Shown: piece by piece, positions 9,199 through 19,213 of the stretch
How positions within the stretch are numbered: position 1 is the stretch's first letter
How the letters are laid out: each line of letters starts with the position of its first letter
Source: Aureliella helgolandensis
GTDB lineage: Bacteria; Planctomycetota; Planctomycetia; Pirellulales; Pirellulaceae
Length of the DNA: 64,000 nucleotides
Reading direction: 5' to 3'
NCBI RefSeq assembly: GCF_007752135.1
Contig: NZ_CP036298.1
Location: 8,300,501-8,364,500, forward strand
Notes under the pieces: generated by a model
Told to the model about the DNA's origin: nothing
Seen by the model: only the letters and a program-made list of their open reading frames with translations
Database searches by the model: none
Program-made: the position numbers and the translations under genes

Positions 9199-10248
9199 TC
9201 ATGAACTTGGCCGCAGCACTTTCCAAAGCTTGCGGACGGCTCGTAGTGGTGCGGAAATCACGGTCGGCGCTGCCGGATGCGTCAGGGCATTGCCCAATGT
9301 TTTTAAGCACAGCCACGGATACCGCTTGGCCGACCACAAGTACTTGAATCCATCGACCATGCCACCTGCGGCTGCGCGATTCCAAAACAACTCTCCCAGC
9401 GAGTCGCCCTGCCGCGTCAACTGATGAACGTAGTAGGGGTGCAGGCGTTTACGCGAGATCCCGTGCCGCTCGTAAATCCTCAATAGCTCGGTGGCATGCA
9501 CCAACGTATTGAGCGCGTGATATTTTGCCCAACTAAACTGACTGGCGGGTTGTTCATAAATCACGATCGAGGGTTCAGCGATATAGCCTACGATTTCTCC
9601 GGGCATTTCGCTGGAGACAATCGAGGCATGGAGATAGGTCGAATGAACCGAGCTGAATGGAGAGCCCGTGTAGGTTTCAGGAAAGTGTTCAAGCCATAGG
9701 CTGCGGCGAAGAATCGACGCGTAGGAAGCGGTGAAATCGACGCACGGCCCCTCCAACAACTCATCAAATAACAGGACACCCGTCTGGTCATGGTGGCATA
9801 GCAACTTAGAGAATTTCTCGGTGACCCCACCTAGCGCCGCGCTCGCATTAGGGGCCGCATCGCCCGGCAAATACCCTACATTTAAGGCCAGCAGGTTCAG
9901 CCGTGTCTCAGCCTGCAGAAACTCAACAATGCGTCCAACGGCCCCCGCCGTAACCACGTCATCATCGCCAATCACCCACACATAATCGCCCCGGGCATGC
10001 TCGGCTACGACGCGCGTAATGTTACCAATGACGCCGATATTCGAATCGTTGCGATAGACTCGCATGGAGAACTCGTCGCTGAACTTATCCAGCACTTGGC
10101 GCGTAGAGTCGGTCGAGTCATTATCGCAAACGACACACTCCACCACTGGCGTCAGCGCTTGAACTTGAGGCAGAAGACTGGCCAAACAGACTTCCAACAA
10201 ATGGGCGCGAGAGAAAGTCGGAATACAGATCGAAAGCACTGGTGACAT
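9199..10248 (-). CDS. Family 2 glycosyltransferase
   Basis: This 349-residue cytoplasmic GT-A glycosyltransferase would transfer a sugar from a nucleotide donor during surface-glycan synthesis. It opens with MSPVLSICIPTFSRAHLLEV, the usual GT2 first strand, followed by VVCDNDSTDSTRQVL and the acidic metal-binding segment VWVIGDDDVV near residue 95. The frame is open 22 codons further upstream, but ATG 10248 puts the conserved strand at residue 5 and is preferred. No transmembrane segment is obvious. It is transcribed away from the CDP-sugar genes that start 319 bases to its right, so the two units may share a regulatory region. Acceptor and donor are unknown; the neighbourhood suggests a CDP- or NDP-deoxysugar. 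Confidence 0.88.
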   Translation of the reverse strand: MSPVLSICIPTFSRAHLLEVCLASLLPQVQALTPVVECVVCDNDSTDSTRQVLDKFSDEFSMRVYRNDSNIGVIGNITRVVAEHARGDYVWVIGDDDVVTAGAVGRIVEFLQAETRLNLLALNVGYLPGDAAPNASAALGGVTEKFSKLLCHHDQTGVLLFDELLEGPCVDFTASYASILRRSLWLEHFPETYTGSPFSSVHSTYLHASIVSSEMPGEIVGYIAEPSIVIYEQPASQFSWAKYHALNTLVHATELLRIYERHGISRKRLHPYYVHQLTRQGDSLGELFWNRAAAGGMVDGFKYLWSAKRYPWLCLKTLGNALTHPAAPTVISAPLRAVRKLWKVLRPSS

Positions 10249-10566
10249 GAAGATTGCAGATTCGCAGCGAACAGATTCAAAATGGGTTGAAATCGTGCGT
10301 GGTTGGACAACCACCCTTACCTTGCCACGCAGCGGGCTACGATTGCGACAAGCTGGCTAGGAAGGTTTCCCAATTACGCTCCCGATTACCGGCAGAGGCA
10401 GCCTACCAGGGCGGAGAGGGGAGCATCCTCTCCAGTTCGAGGAACGTGCATCGCCTGGATGAAGCCAGCGACTCGCCCCAAGTGTCGCGCATGAAGTAAA
10501 GTACTACTATACTTGTCATGGTCCGTTGTATTAACGGCATTCCTAAGTTTGATTGGATGAGATGCG
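10249..10566. promoter_or_regulatory. Divergent intergenic region with two inverted repeats
   Basis: This 318-base region separates the leftward GT2 gene from the rightward rfbF gene and should hold promoters for both. Two perfect inverted repeats are visible: GTGGTT/AACCAC at 10299-10304 and 10309-10314, and GGAGAGG/CCTCTCC at 10413-10419 and 10427-10433. A TATACT hexamer at 10508-10513 is a possible -10 element for rfbF, but there is no good -35 sequence at the right distance. No gene is supported here; the short open frames have no recognisable composition or start. Confidence 0.4.
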
Positions 10567-11340
10567 TTGAAAACCCTAATTCTATGCGGTGGCCAAGGGA
10601 CGCGGATGCGCGAGGAAACCGAATATCGCCCCAAGCCCCTGGTGGAGATTGGCGGACGCCCCATCCTATGGCACATCATGAAGATGTACGCCCATTATGG
10701 AATGCACGAGTTTGTCTTGTGCCTGGGATATCGCGGGCAGATGATCCGGAATTACTTCTTGCAATACGAGGCGATGAACAATGATTTCACGATCACCATG
10801 GGCCAAGAACCCCAGATCGAATACCACAAATCGCTGAACGAAGACCCCTTCAAGGTCACTTTGGCCGAGACGGGGCTGTCGACCATGACTGGCGGACGCA
10901 TTCTCCGCGCTGCCCAATACTTGGACGATGACACCTTTATGCTGACTTATGGAGATGGTGTCTCCAACGTCGACATCGACGCACTGCTGCGATTCCATCG
11001 CCAACACGGACGACTAGCCACGGTGACGGTCGTGCGGTCCGTTTCGCGTTTTGGTATGATGGATGTCGACACCGATGGCAGTGTGCTCCGCTTCGTCGAG
11101 AAGCCGGTGAGCAGCACCTGGGCCAGTGCGGGCTTCTTCGTGCTCAATCACCGAGTCCTCTCGTACTTGACCGATGATTCCTGCGTCTTCGAACAAGAAC
11201 CACTAGAACGCTTGGCGGCAGAAGGTCAAATGGCAGCCTTTCGACACGACGGCTTCTTCTATGCCATGGACACGTACCGCGAGTATCAAGCGTTGAATAA
11301 GATCTGGGACGATGGCACTGCAGCTTGGAAGGTATGGTAG
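10567..11340 (+). CDS. rfbF: Glucose-1-phosphate cytidylyltransferase
   Basis: RfbF makes CDP-glucose from glucose 1-phosphate and CTP, the entry to CDP-deoxysugars. The 257-residue length is right for the family. The nucleotidyltransferase signature LILCGGQGTRMREE sits at residues 4-17, followed by RPKPLVEIGGRPILWHIMKMY with the substrate-binding lysine. An acidic MLTYGDGVSNVDID segment near residue 125 supplies metal and sugar contacts. The start is a TTG; the conserved strand begins at residue 3, so no later start is possible. The stop overlaps the start of the CDP-glucose 4,6-dehydratase gene, so the two are translationally coupled and their products act in sequence. Confidence 0.95.
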   Translation: MKTLILCGGQGTRMREETEYRPKPLVEIGGRPILWHIMKMYAHYGMHEFVLCLGYRGQMIRNYFLQYEAMNNDFTITMGQEPQIEYHKSLNEDPFKVTLAETGLSTMTGGRILRAAQYLDDDTFMLTYGDGVSNVDIDALLRFHRQHGRLATVTVVRSVSRFGMMDVDTDGSVLRFVEKPVSSTWASAGFFVLNHRVLSYLTDDSCVFEQEPLERLAAEGQMAAFRHDGFFYAMDTYREYQALNKIWDDGTAAWKVW

Positions 11341-12407
11341 TGCCACTGGCCTCCTTCAAAAACCGACGCGTCTTGGTGACCGGACACACCGGCTTCAAGG
11401 GTGCCTGGCTGACTCAGTGGTTGACCGATCTCGGTGCGCAAGTCTGGGGGTATTCTTTAGCGTCCCCGACCTCCCCTGCCCTGTACCAACAATTGAACCT
11501 CGAAGATCGCATTGAATCGATCGAGGCCGATGTGCGCGATTCCGATCGACTCTCGGCCGTGGTTCGTGATTGGAAGCCTGAGTTTGTATTCCACTTGGCG
11601 GCCCAGTCGCTGGTACGCCCCTCCTATGCCGCGCCGGAGGAAACGTTCTCGACCAACGTCATGGGAACGGTAAACCTTTTAAACGCACTCCGCTTGGCAG
11701 ATACCCGCTGCGCGGCAGTGATCGTCACCAGCGACAAGTGCTACCAGAACAAGGAATGGATCTACAGCTATCGTGAAGCGGACCCCTTGGGAGGCTTTGA
11801 CCCATACAGCTGCAGCAAGGCCATGGCAGAGTTGGCGACAGAATCGTTCCGCCAGTCCTTCTTTGCAGCCAGCCCGATTCGCGTGGCCAGTGCACGAGCT
11901 GGAAACGTGATTGGCGGTGGAGACTGGGCAGTCGACCGGATCTTGCCCGACTGCATTCGGGCTCTCCTGAGCAACGCCGCCATCCAAGTTCGCAACCCGC
12001 ATGCCCGTCGCCCATGGCAACATGTCCTGGAACCACTGGCCGGCTACCTACGACTCGCCCTGAAGCTAGATGGAGTGGTTGACGAGCCCGGCAACCCCTA
12101 CTGCTCAGCTTTCAATTTTGGCCCCGCGCCAGCCTCCAACCGAACGGTGCTGGAGGTTGTCCAACAGGTGTTAGTTCACTGGCCGGGAGAATGGTACAAC
12201 GCTTCGAACCATTCTGCCCCCCACGAAGCCACGCTGCTCGCCCTGGCCAGCGACAAGGCTGCGCAATTACTGGAATGGAGTGGAAAATGGAATTTCGAAC
12301 AGACGATCCAACACACGGTCGAATGGTATGCACTGACCCATCAACGACATTCACCTGTTGAGATTACTCAACAACAAATTCGCTCCTACCAGAAAATCGC
12401 TTTCTAG
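11334..12407 (+). CDS. rfbG: CDP-glucose 4,6-dehydratase
   Basis: This short-chain dehydrogenase-type enzyme converts CDP-glucose to CDP-4-keto-6-deoxyglucose using bound NAD. The Rossmann motif VTGHTGFKGAWL lies near residue 13; the FKGAWL variant is typical of CDP-glucose rather than dTDP-glucose dehydratases. The active site shows VTSDKCYQNKEW, then DPYSCSKAMAEL with the YxxxK pair near residue 155, and RAGNVIGGGDWAVDRILPD further on. ATG 11334 overlaps the rfbF stop and is preferred over TTG 11325. With rfbF before it and a sugar C-methyltransferase after it, it supplies the keto-sugar for a branched-chain deoxysugar. Confidence 0.95.
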   Translation: MVVPLASFKNRRVLVTGHTGFKGAWLTQWLTDLGAQVWGYSLASPTSPALYQQLNLEDRIESIEADVRDSDRLSAVVRDWKPEFVFHLAAQSLVRPSYAAPEETFSTNVMGTVNLLNALRLADTRCAAVIVTSDKCYQNKEWIYSYREADPLGGFDPYSCSKAMAELATESFRQSFFAASPIRVASARAGNVIGGGDWAVDRILPDCIRALLSNAAIQVRNPHARRPWQHVLEPLAGYLRLALKLDGVVDEPGNPYCSAFNFGPAPASNRTVLEVVQQVLVHWPGEWYNASNHSAPHEATLLALASDKAAQLLEWSGKWNFEQTIQHTVEWYALTHQRHSPVEITQQQIRSYQKIAF

Positions 12408-12451
12408 TCACTGAGCTACCGTCGCTCGCTCCTCATCCACCGATTCGAGAA

Positions 12452-13720
12452 ATGAACGCAATGCACCCTCGCCCCGAGCACAATATCCCTAGCGGTACGG
12501 TTACCGCCTGCCAGATCTGCGGATGCCAAGACTTGCATTTGGTGCTGGATCTGGGGCATCAACCCCTGTGCGACACCCTACTGAGCGGCGAAGATCTCGG
12601 ACGTCCCGAAACAAGTTACCCGCTGCGGCAGATGTGGTGCCCTGAATGCACTCTATCGCAACTGGATTACGTGGTACCGAGCGACGTCGTCTTCCATCCA
12701 GCATATCCCTATCGCACCGGCGTTACTCGCGAGTTGGCTGCCTATCAGGTAGAGCTTGCTCAAGCGGTACTCGCCGATCTGGAAGTCCCTGCCGACAGCT
12801 TGGTGGTTGACATTGGCTGCAATGATGGAACGCTGCTCACTAGCTTCAGAGATCAGGGACAGCGTGTGGTGGGAGTCGAACCAACCAACATCGCGCAATT
12901 CGCGGTTGAAGCTGGGATCGAGACGCTGCAGGCCCCATTTACACCGCAGATCGCGCGCGACATTGTCGACGTGCACGGACCTGCGAAAGTGGTGTCTGCC
13001 ACCAATGTCTTTGCACATATTGCCAGTCTCGGGGACGTGATCGAAGCTCTCGAAATCCTGGTTGCGGACGACGGTTTCTTCGTCCTTGAAAACCACTACC
13101 TGCGCCCAGTCATGGACCGTTTGCAATTCGATACGATCTACCACGAACACCTCAAGACTTACACGTTGCTGTCGCTCGTGACGCTCTTCAACTACTACAA
13201 TTTCACCGTCGTCGATGCGCACAAAGTCAGTCGCTACGGTGGTAATATCCGTGTCTACGTTGCCAAAGGGCGGGGGGCGACTCCTCACCGCCGCGTGTCG
13301 GAACTCCTGGCCGAAGAGCTGCAGGCCGGTTTCAAGGACCCGCAGTACTACCTTGAATTCCGCAAGCAATCCATCAACTTAAAGAACCAACTACTCGCCC
13401 TGTTTGTCCAGTGTGCTCAGGCAGACACCCCTATCGTTGGCAACTCGTGCCCAGGTCGATGCAGTACTCTGTTAAACTTCCTCGGTGTGGGGCCAGACCT
13501 CATGCCCTACATTGGCGAGCAACCAGCTTCGCTCAAGCTTGGGAAATTCCTACCTGGCATGCACATCCCCATCGTTAGCAACCAACGCATCATCGACGAG
13601 CAACCCGAACACGTCATGCTGCTGGCGTGGCACTACGCCACCCCAATCGCTGAACAACTCAGAGAACGCGGACTGCAATCCAATCTGATCGTGCCTCTAC
13701 CTCAAGTCCAAAACATATAG
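12452..13720 (+). CDS. Sugar C-methyltransferase (NDP-4-keto-6-deoxyhexose 3-C-methyltransferase type)
   Basis: The 422 residues follow the three-part plan of TylC3-type sugar C-methyltransferases. An N-terminal zinc-binding region has CQICGC near residue 22 and CPEC near residue 66. A SAM-binding Rossmann domain shows VVDIGCNDGTLL near residue 118 and VGVEPTNIAQFA. The C-terminal region carries the KLGKFLPGMHIPI motif that ends this family's second substrate domain. Members methylate C3 of a 4-keto-6-deoxysugar nucleotide. Directly after a CDP-glucose dehydratase, the natural substrate would be CDP-4-keto-6-deoxyglucose or a derivative. The catalytic YHEH-type stretch is present (DTIYHEHLKTY). 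It is followed with a one-base overlap by a Gfo/Idh oxidoreductase. Confidence 0.9.
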   Translation: MNAMHPRPEHNIPSGTVTACQICGCQDLHLVLDLGHQPLCDTLLSGEDLGRPETSYPLRQMWCPECTLSQLDYVVPSDVVFHPAYPYRTGVTRELAAYQVELAQAVLADLEVPADSLVVDIGCNDGTLLTSFRDQGQRVVGVEPTNIAQFAVEAGIETLQAPFTPQIARDIVDVHGPAKVVSATNVFAHIASLGDVIEALEILVADDGFFVLENHYLRPVMDRLQFDTIYHEHLKTYTLLSLVTLFNYYNFTVVDAHKVSRYGGNIRVYVAKGRGATPHRRVSELLAEELQAGFKDPQYYLEFRKQSINLKNQLLALFVQCAQADTPIVGNSCPGRCSTLLNFLGVGPDLMPYIGEQPASLKLGKFLPGMHIPIVSNQRIIDEQPEHVMLLAWHYATPIAEQLRERGLQSNLIVPLPQVQNI

Positions 13721-14892
13721 TGAACCACCGCATGGCCTCAGCTTCCCACGCACAACAGCGGAGCGAACGATTGAAGACGCTAGGGATTATGGGCGGCGGA
13801 AGATGGGCTCGCGTGTTGCTGAATGTTGCGCGGCACCTACTCCCCTTAGAGACTCGCATCTTCTGGGGTACAACGCATGGATACGACGCTGCTGTCTCAT
13901 TTCGGAACGCGGGAAATCTCTCCCATATCACCGTCGTCGATAGCCAGCAATTCCCATTTGGAAACCTCGATGCAGTGGTGATTGCGACCGCCTCGCATTC
14001 ACACTTTTCCGATGCCCGCCGCAGCCTCGAGTGCGGGGTGCCCACACTCTGCGAAAAACCGCTGGCACTCAACCGCCAGCATGCCTTGGAGCTAGTGCAA
14101 CAAGCGACCGACCAAGGCACCTTGCTCGGCATCGACCTTGAGTTCTTCTATGCAAACTATGTGCAGGAATTTGCGGCGGCGATCGTTGACATTCCCATCA
14201 AACGCATTGATATCGAATGGCATGACCCACGAATCGAACAGCGGCATGGTGAGATGAAACATGCCAATTTTTCAGTCAATATCATCCACGATATTTTCCC
14301 GCACTGCTGGTCGCTATTGCGTTGCCTTTCGCCGCAGCACTCCCCTCAAGAGATCAACCACGTTCGCTACCATCCCAGTTCGGGGGTGCAAATCGCCGTG
14401 GAGCTGCAAGCAGAAATCCCCTGCCAGATCAATCTCGGAAGGCAATCCGAGAGACGCATTCGCCGAATCGCCATCAACGGGGGAGAGGCAGTGCTCGACT
14501 TCAGCACCGAGCCGGGATCATCTCAAATCCTGGGAACCCTCACGCAATACCGCTGGAACGGGGATCGTCCCCTCTCAGGTGCGCTGCGAAGCTTCTTTGA
14601 TTTGCTCGAACATCCAGAGCGCTATGCCGCCTGGCCGCTCGCTGCACACAACTGCGTGGATTTGATCCCCTTAAGCGAGTCGGCTGTCACTCAGCTGCGA
14701 GTCGAGCAAATGCGACAGGTCGAACACGCCTCGCGCGGTGGCTGGGACCTAACGCACGACGATCACAGATCCCTACTGATCGACACCTTCGCGCCAGCCC
14801 TCAACGAACAGGGAAAGCTCCACAAGCTTCAATCCGAGGAAGAGCTCTATGAGTTCGCGAAGCAAATGGTCCAAAATCTTTCGGACCACTAG
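13720..14892 (+). CDS. Gfo/Idh/MocA-family oxidoreductase
   Basis: This 390-residue NAD(P)-dependent oxidoreductase starts at GTG 13720, whose first base is the last base of the upstream TAG, so translation is coupled. The Rossmann motif LGIMGGGRWARVLL is at about residues 21-34, AVVIATASHSHF follows, and the family's catalytic CEKPLAL motif lies near residue 111. The C-terminal half fits the usual Gfo/Idh beta-sheet substrate domain but is less conserved. As last gene of the CDP-sugar unit it is a good candidate for reducing the 4-keto group after C-methylation. That role is inferred from position only, since no separate SDR-type 4-ketoreductase is visible nearby. Confidence 0.85.
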   Translation: MNHRMASASHAQQRSERLKTLGIMGGGRWARVLLNVARHLLPLETRIFWGTTHGYDAAVSFRNAGNLSHITVVDSQQFPFGNLDAVVIATASHSHFSDARRSLECGVPTLCEKPLALNRQHALELVQQATDQGTLLGIDLEFFYANYVQEFAAAIVDIPIKRIDIEWHDPRIEQRHGEMKHANFSVNIIHDIFPHCWSLLRCLSPQHSPQEINHVRYHPSSGVQIAVELQAEIPCQINLGRQSERRIRRIAINGGEAVLDFSTEPGSSQILGTLTQYRWNGDRPLSGALRSFFDLLEHPERYAAWPLAAHNCVDLIPLSESAVTQLRVEQMRQVEHASRGGWDLTHDDHRSLLIDTFAPALNEQGKLHKLQSEEELYEFAKQMVQNLSDH

Positions 14893-14956
14893 GGTGGCAA
14901 GCCCACTAGCGGCAAGCCCCCCTGGCCTAGCGCACTTTTACTGCGAGCGTCTCTAC

Positions 14957-16276
14957 TTAAAGCACCTTGGCTTGATCCGCCAAATACTGCAACGCCTTAT
15001 CGCTGATATCCTTCCGACACCAAGCACCTGCCCAGCGAATCTTTTGGACCGCTGTATAGGCATTTAGCTTGGCCTTGGAGATCGTATCCCCAAGCGCGGT
15101 GACTCCCAGAACGCGTCCACCGTCATTGACGATGGTATCGCCGTCCAGTCGCGTGCCAGCATGAAAGACCTTCACATCCTCAAGTGCGTCGGCAGCATCG
15201 ATGCCTGTAATGGGACGTCCTTTTTCGTAGTCGCCGGGATAGCCTTGACTGGCCATGACAACGCAAATTCCTGGACGCGGGTCCCACTGCGGTGTATCGA
15301 TCTGATCGAGAGTCTGATCGACCGTCCCCTCCAGAATGTCCATGATGTCACTCTTAAGACGCATCAAAAGCGGCTGGCATTCGGGATCACCGAAGCGGCA
15401 ATTGTACTCCAGCACTTTAGGGCCAGCTTGTGGAGTCAACATTAAGCCAGCGTACAGCACTCCGCGAAACGGCTTGCGATTGCGTTTCATGGTATGCACC
15501 GTCGGGACCAGTACATGCTCTTCAATCCAAGCCATTAGGGCATCGTCTACGATGGGGGTGGGGCTGTACGCTCCCATTCCACCGGTGTTGGGTCCTGTAT
15601 CGCCATCGAAGGCGGGCTTATGATCCTGGGCTGCAGGCAATGGCAGAATGGTTCGCCCGTCAGTAATGGCCAACACGGACGCCTCTTGACCATCCAAGCG
15701 TTCCTCGATGAGCATCTGCATCCCGGCAGCACCAAATTCCTTGCGGCGAGAAATGCGGTCGATGGCCTCCAAGGCATCATTGCGGCGTTTGCAGACGATC
15801 ACGCCTTTGCCCGCTGCCAATCCGTCCGCCTTAACCACGACAGGGCAACGGTCGCGCTCCCCTGGAAAGCGTCCCTTGATAAAACGCATGGCGTCATCTG
15901 GATCGCGAAATACTTGAAAATCAGCCGTAGGAACGTCCGCTTGCCGTAACAGATTCTTGCAAAATGCCTTGCTGCTCTCCAATTGGGCGGCAACTTGCGT
16001 AGGCCCAAACACGCGCAGTTTTTCAGACTCAAAGGCATCGACGATCCCCAGGGCGAGTGGCGCTTCAGGCCCCACGACTGTCAGGCCGATGTTCTCAGTT
16101 TTGGCGAACTTCACCAGCTCGGCAATATCATTGGCGCCAATGGACACATTCACCGCATCCAAAGCGGTCCCCGCATTGCCCGGAGCTACGAAAACCTCGT
16201 CCACTCGTGGACTCTGTTTGATTTTCCAAGCCAAAGCATGCTCGCGACCGCCGCCGCCAATGACCAAAACTTTCAT
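14957..16276 (-). CDS. purD: Phosphoribosylamine-glycine ligase
   Basis: PurD joins glycine to phosphoribosylamine using ATP, the second step of de novo purine synthesis. The protein opens MKVLVIGGGGREHALAWKI, the classic PurD start, which fixes the start at ATG 16276 although the frame is open 55 codons further upstream. The ATP-grasp region includes PVVVKADGLAAGKGVIVC near residue 140, EASVLAITDG, the NTGGMGAYSPTP glycine-binding loop, and EYNCRFGDPECQ with metal-binding acidic residues. At 439 residues it is of normal length. It lies convergent to the CDP-sugar operon and divergent from the YyaL-like gene, so it is probably a single-gene unit. Confidence 0.97.
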   Translation of the reverse strand: MKVLVIGGGGREHALAWKIKQSPRVDEVFVAPGNAGTALDAVNVSIGANDIAELVKFAKTENIGLTVVGPEAPLALGIVDAFESEKLRVFGPTQVAAQLESSKAFCKNLLRQADVPTADFQVFRDPDDAMRFIKGRFPGERDRCPVVVKADGLAAGKGVIVCKRRNDALEAIDRISRRKEFGAAGMQMLIEERLDGQEASVLAITDGRTILPLPAAQDHKPAFDGDTGPNTGGMGAYSPTPIVDDALMAWIEEHVLVPTVHTMKRNRKPFRGVLYAGLMLTPQAGPKVLEYNCRFGDPECQPLLMRLKSDIMDILEGTVDQTLDQIDTPQWDPRPGICVVMASQGYPGDYEKGRPITGIDAADALEDVKVFHAGTRLDGDTIVNDGGRVLGVTALGDTISKAKLNAYTAVQKIRWAGAWCRKDISDKALQYLADQAKVL

Positions 16277-16588
16277 GTTTTTCTTCGTCGTATAAAACCA
16301 AGTTGAACTGGGAAGGCTCGTAGATCGATCGTAGCCAATTCCCACACTACTACAGATTATGATGCCAGGAATGGCGATTGTAGTGGAACTTACCCAGGTT
16401 GAAACCCGCAACCGGGTGTCTACTACGGCAGAACCAGCCACTCGGGGGCCTATTCGCGGAAAAGCCCTGTTGGTGAACGCCTAGATGGACTGGATTGATA
16501 GAATGAAACAAGCCTCTCCGGTGCCAACGTCATTGCAGTGAGCCAGTTGCCTGATTTCAAGCCATTCAACTCAAACCGCTTCAATCCC

Positions 16589-18643
16589 ATGCCCAATCGC
16601 CTCGCCAACAGCTCCAGCCCCTACCTACGCCAGCATCAGGACAACCCCGTCGACTGGTACCCCTGGGGGGACGAAGCCTTTACGGCGGCCAAGGAACAGG
16701 ACAAGCCAATTTTTCTGTCGGTTGGCTATTCCGCCTGTCACTGGTGCCACGTGATGGAACATGAGAGTTTTGAGAACGAACAACTCGCCGCCATCCTCAA
16801 TGAACACTTCATTTGCATTAAGGTAGACCGCGAAGAGCGTCCCGACGTCGACCAAATCTACATGCAAGCCGTTCAAATGCTGACCGGCAGCGGTGGCTGG
16901 CCGATGAGCGTGTTTCTGTCGCCCGACGGACAACCGTTCTACGGAGGAACGTACTGGCCCCCCGAAGCCCGCGGTGGTCATCCAGGGTTTGGGCAAGTCT
17001 TAATGGCCATCCATGATGCATGGATCAATAAGCGAGCGCAGATTACAGAGCAAAGCGCGCAAATCACCGACCACCTGCAGGCGGCCGCACGAGGTCCCGA
17101 GGCGGTCGAAGGCGGGGTGAACCCCGCTTGGATTAGCCAAGCCGAAAAATGGCTAGTCGAAAACCACGACCCCCAATATGGCGGTCTTGGGAGCGCGCCC
17201 AAATTTCCACACGCAATGGACCTGTCCCTGCTTATCGAGCTCGAAGCCGAATCTCCCAGTCTCGATCGTCAGCAGGCCGTTCAACTCACCCTCGACAAAA
17301 TGGCGCAAGGCGGAATCTACGACCACTTAGCGGGCGGGTTTGCCCGCTACAGCGTCGATGCGCAGTGGCTGGTCCCCCACTTCGAAAAGATGCTCTACGA
17401 CAACGCGCTCTTAGCGGTTACCTACGCGGATGCCTTTCGCCTGTGGGGAACGCCAACCTACGCGCAAGTCGTGCGGGAAACACTCGACTACATCCTTAAT
17501 GACATGACCAACCCGCTCGGCGCCTTCTATTCCTCAGAGGATGCAGACAGTGAAGGCGTTGAAGGCAAATTCTATGTGTGGACGCTGGCCGAAGTCCAAG
17601 AGGTCCTAGGGGAATCACGAGCCTCCCGCTTCTGCAACATCTACGATGTCACCGCAGGGGGCAATTTCGAAGGCGAGAATATTCTCAACCTCAAGCAACC
17701 GCTTGCCGACCGGGCCAGTGATCTCAAAATTCCCATCGAGCAATTGCAAGCGGAATTGAAAGAGGATCGCGACAAACTCCTCGCGCGCCGCGGACAACGC
17801 GTCCGCCCAGGACTGGATGACAAAGTCCTGCTGAGCTGGAATGCGTTGATGATCACCGCCATGACCCGAGGCTACCGCGCCGTGAGAGACCCTCGATATC
17901 TTGAGGCGGCAGTCAAAGCCACTCAATTCATTCGCCAGCACATGCTCCGCGATGACGGCACCTTGTGGCATACCTGGCGCGAGGGTCAAGCCTCACTCGA
18001 TGCCTACCTGGACGACTACGGCTACTTTATCGACGCACTCTGCGAACTCTATCAAATTGCACCTCAGGAAGCGGATCTGCAACTCGCCTGTCAATTGGCT
18101 GAACAGCTAATGCAACACTTTAGTGATCCGGCCGGCGGCTTCTACTTCACCTCCGACACCCATGAGACGCTCATCGCCAGAACCAAAGACTTGGCAGACA
18201 CGAGCGTTCCCAGTGGAAATGCGATGGCGGCCAGCGGCCTGCTTACGCTCTCTCGACTCACCGGAAGGAATGACTTTCGGCAAGCAGCTGAAAGCGCTTT
18301 AGCCGCTGCGTCGGGCGTTCTGGCAATATCCCCGCAGGCGGGCGGCCAATCCCTGCGCACCTTGCGACGCAGCCTGAAGCCCTCGTTCGAACTGGTGCTG
18401 TTCACTGGCCCAACCACGACCGAAAGTGCGGAATTGGAAGCACTACTGCTGCGACGGTTCGACCCGTTGTCGATTACGCTCTCCTTGGGCGAGCCCCTCC
18501 CCAGTGAGAGCCATCAAGCGCTGTGTCCACTGCTCGCCTTTCGCTCGGCAATCAAGGGCCAACCGACGCTGTACGTCTGTCGCGATTCGGTATGCGAGCA
18601 ACCTTTAACCGGCGCCGGAGTTCGCACCAAACTGTCCCCCTAG
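16589..18643 (+). CDS. YyaL/SSP411-type protein (DUF255 thioredoxin-like plus six-hairpin domain)
   Basis: The first 165 residues form the DUF255 thioredoxin-like domain: [22 protein letters not shown], then [20 protein letters not shown] with the CHWC pair near residues 49-53, then [12 protein letters not shown] and [17 protein letters not shown]. The rest is an alpha-helical toroid of glycosidase type, with [12 protein letters not shown] and [11 protein letters not shown], common to the family. The family is widespread and its biochemical role is not firmly known. The frame is open from GTG 16538, but ATG 16589 gives the usual MPNRLA start and is preferred. It stands alone, divergent from purD, at a typical length of about 685 residues. 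Confidence 0.9.
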   Translation: MPNRLANSSSPYLRQHQDNPVDWYPWGDEAFTAAKEQDKPIFLSVGYSACHWCHVMEHESFENEQLAAILNEHFICIKVDREERPDVDQIYMQAVQMLTGSGGWPMSVFLSPDGQPFYGGTYWPPEARGGHPGFGQVLMAIHDAWINKRAQITEQSAQITDHLQAAARGPEAVEGGVNPAWISQAEKWLVENHDPQYGGLGSAPKFPHAMDLSLLIELEAESPSLDRQQAVQLTLDKMAQGGIYDHLAGGFARYSVDAQWLVPHFEKMLYDNALLAVTYADAFRLWGTPTYAQVVRETLDYILNDMTNPLGAFYSSEDADSEGVEGKFYVWTLAEVQEVLGESRASRFCNIYDVTAGGNFEGENILNLKQPLADRASDLKIPIEQLQAELKEDRDKLLARRGQRVRPGLDDKVLLSWNALMITAMTRGYRAVRDPRYLEAAVKATQFIRQHMLRDDGTLWHTWREGQASLDAYLDDYGYFIDALCELYQIAPQEADLQLACQLAEQLMQHFSDPAGGFYFTSDTHETLIARTKDLADTSVPSGNAMAASGLLTLSRLTGRNDFRQAAESALAAASGVLAISPQAGGQSLRTLRRSLKPSFELVLFTGPTTTESAELEALLLRRFDPLSITLSLGEPLPSESHQALCPLLAFRSAIKGQPTLYVCRDSVCEQPLTGAGVRTKLSP

Positions 18644-18751
18644 AGCAATCTCTTACGTCCAAACTCTCCCGTTGAATGGAACCTACCGTAAACAGCTGCC
18701 CGCCCTCGCTTGCGATTCCAACAATTCAACTCACTAAAGACCATTGCCCCC

Positions 18752-19090
18752 ATGCCAGACGAGCCAACGATCCTCGCATCTCTGACCGATGATCAGCCAC
18801 CGCGCGTGGCTGCGGAACGGCAGTCGCGTCCCCAGGAGCCACCTCCGGTTGCGCCGTCGGACGGCATGCTTCAGCAGTTGTGCGACGAAAAATGGATCAT
18901 GCTGGCCATACTGTTTTTCGTAACCGCCGCGCTCGGCCTGCCCTGGCTCTGGAAAAGCCGCGGGTTTAGCAAACCAGAAAAGAAATTTTGGACTGTAGTT
19001 ATTTCGATTTACACGGCACTCATCCTATGGGGCTTTGGTGCCGTGATGTGGTGGAGCTACACTCGCATCACTGAAGCCCTGCAGTGGTAA
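18752..19090 (+). CDS. Small two-helix membrane protein, function unknown
   Basis: This protein of about 112 residues has a polar, proline-rich N-terminus and two hydrophobic helices: WIMLAILFFVTAALGLPWLW and FWTVVISIYTALILWGFGAV. A short basic loop (KSRGFSKPEKK) links them. By the positive-inside rule the loop is cytoplasmic and both ends face out. The frame is open from 18710, but ATG 18752 (MPDEPTIL) is the likelier start. It follows the YyaL-like gene by 108 bases on the same strand. I do not recognise the family; small paired-helix proteins like this are common in planctomycetes. Codon use resembles its neighbours, which supports a real gene. Confidence 0.65.
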   Translation: MPDEPTILASLTDDQPPRVAAERQSRPQEPPPVAPSDGMLQQLCDEKWIMLAILFFVTAALGLPWLWKSRGFSKPEKKFWTVVISIYTALILWGFGAVMWWSYTRITEALQW

Positions 19091-19213
19091 ACCGCAACAC
19101 GAGCAAGTTGCCCCCCGCCAATCGCTTCAATGCCGGAGATGACGCGGCAGACTAGAAATCAGGATTTAACGATTGAAGTGAGGTGCACTGTGCCTAGGAT
19201 GCGGGCCCTAGGG

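Noticed and set aside
12653-13369. A 238-codon open frame on the minus strand.
   Set aside because: Antisense shadow of the sugar C-methyltransferase, which has clear zinc, SAM and C-terminal motifs.
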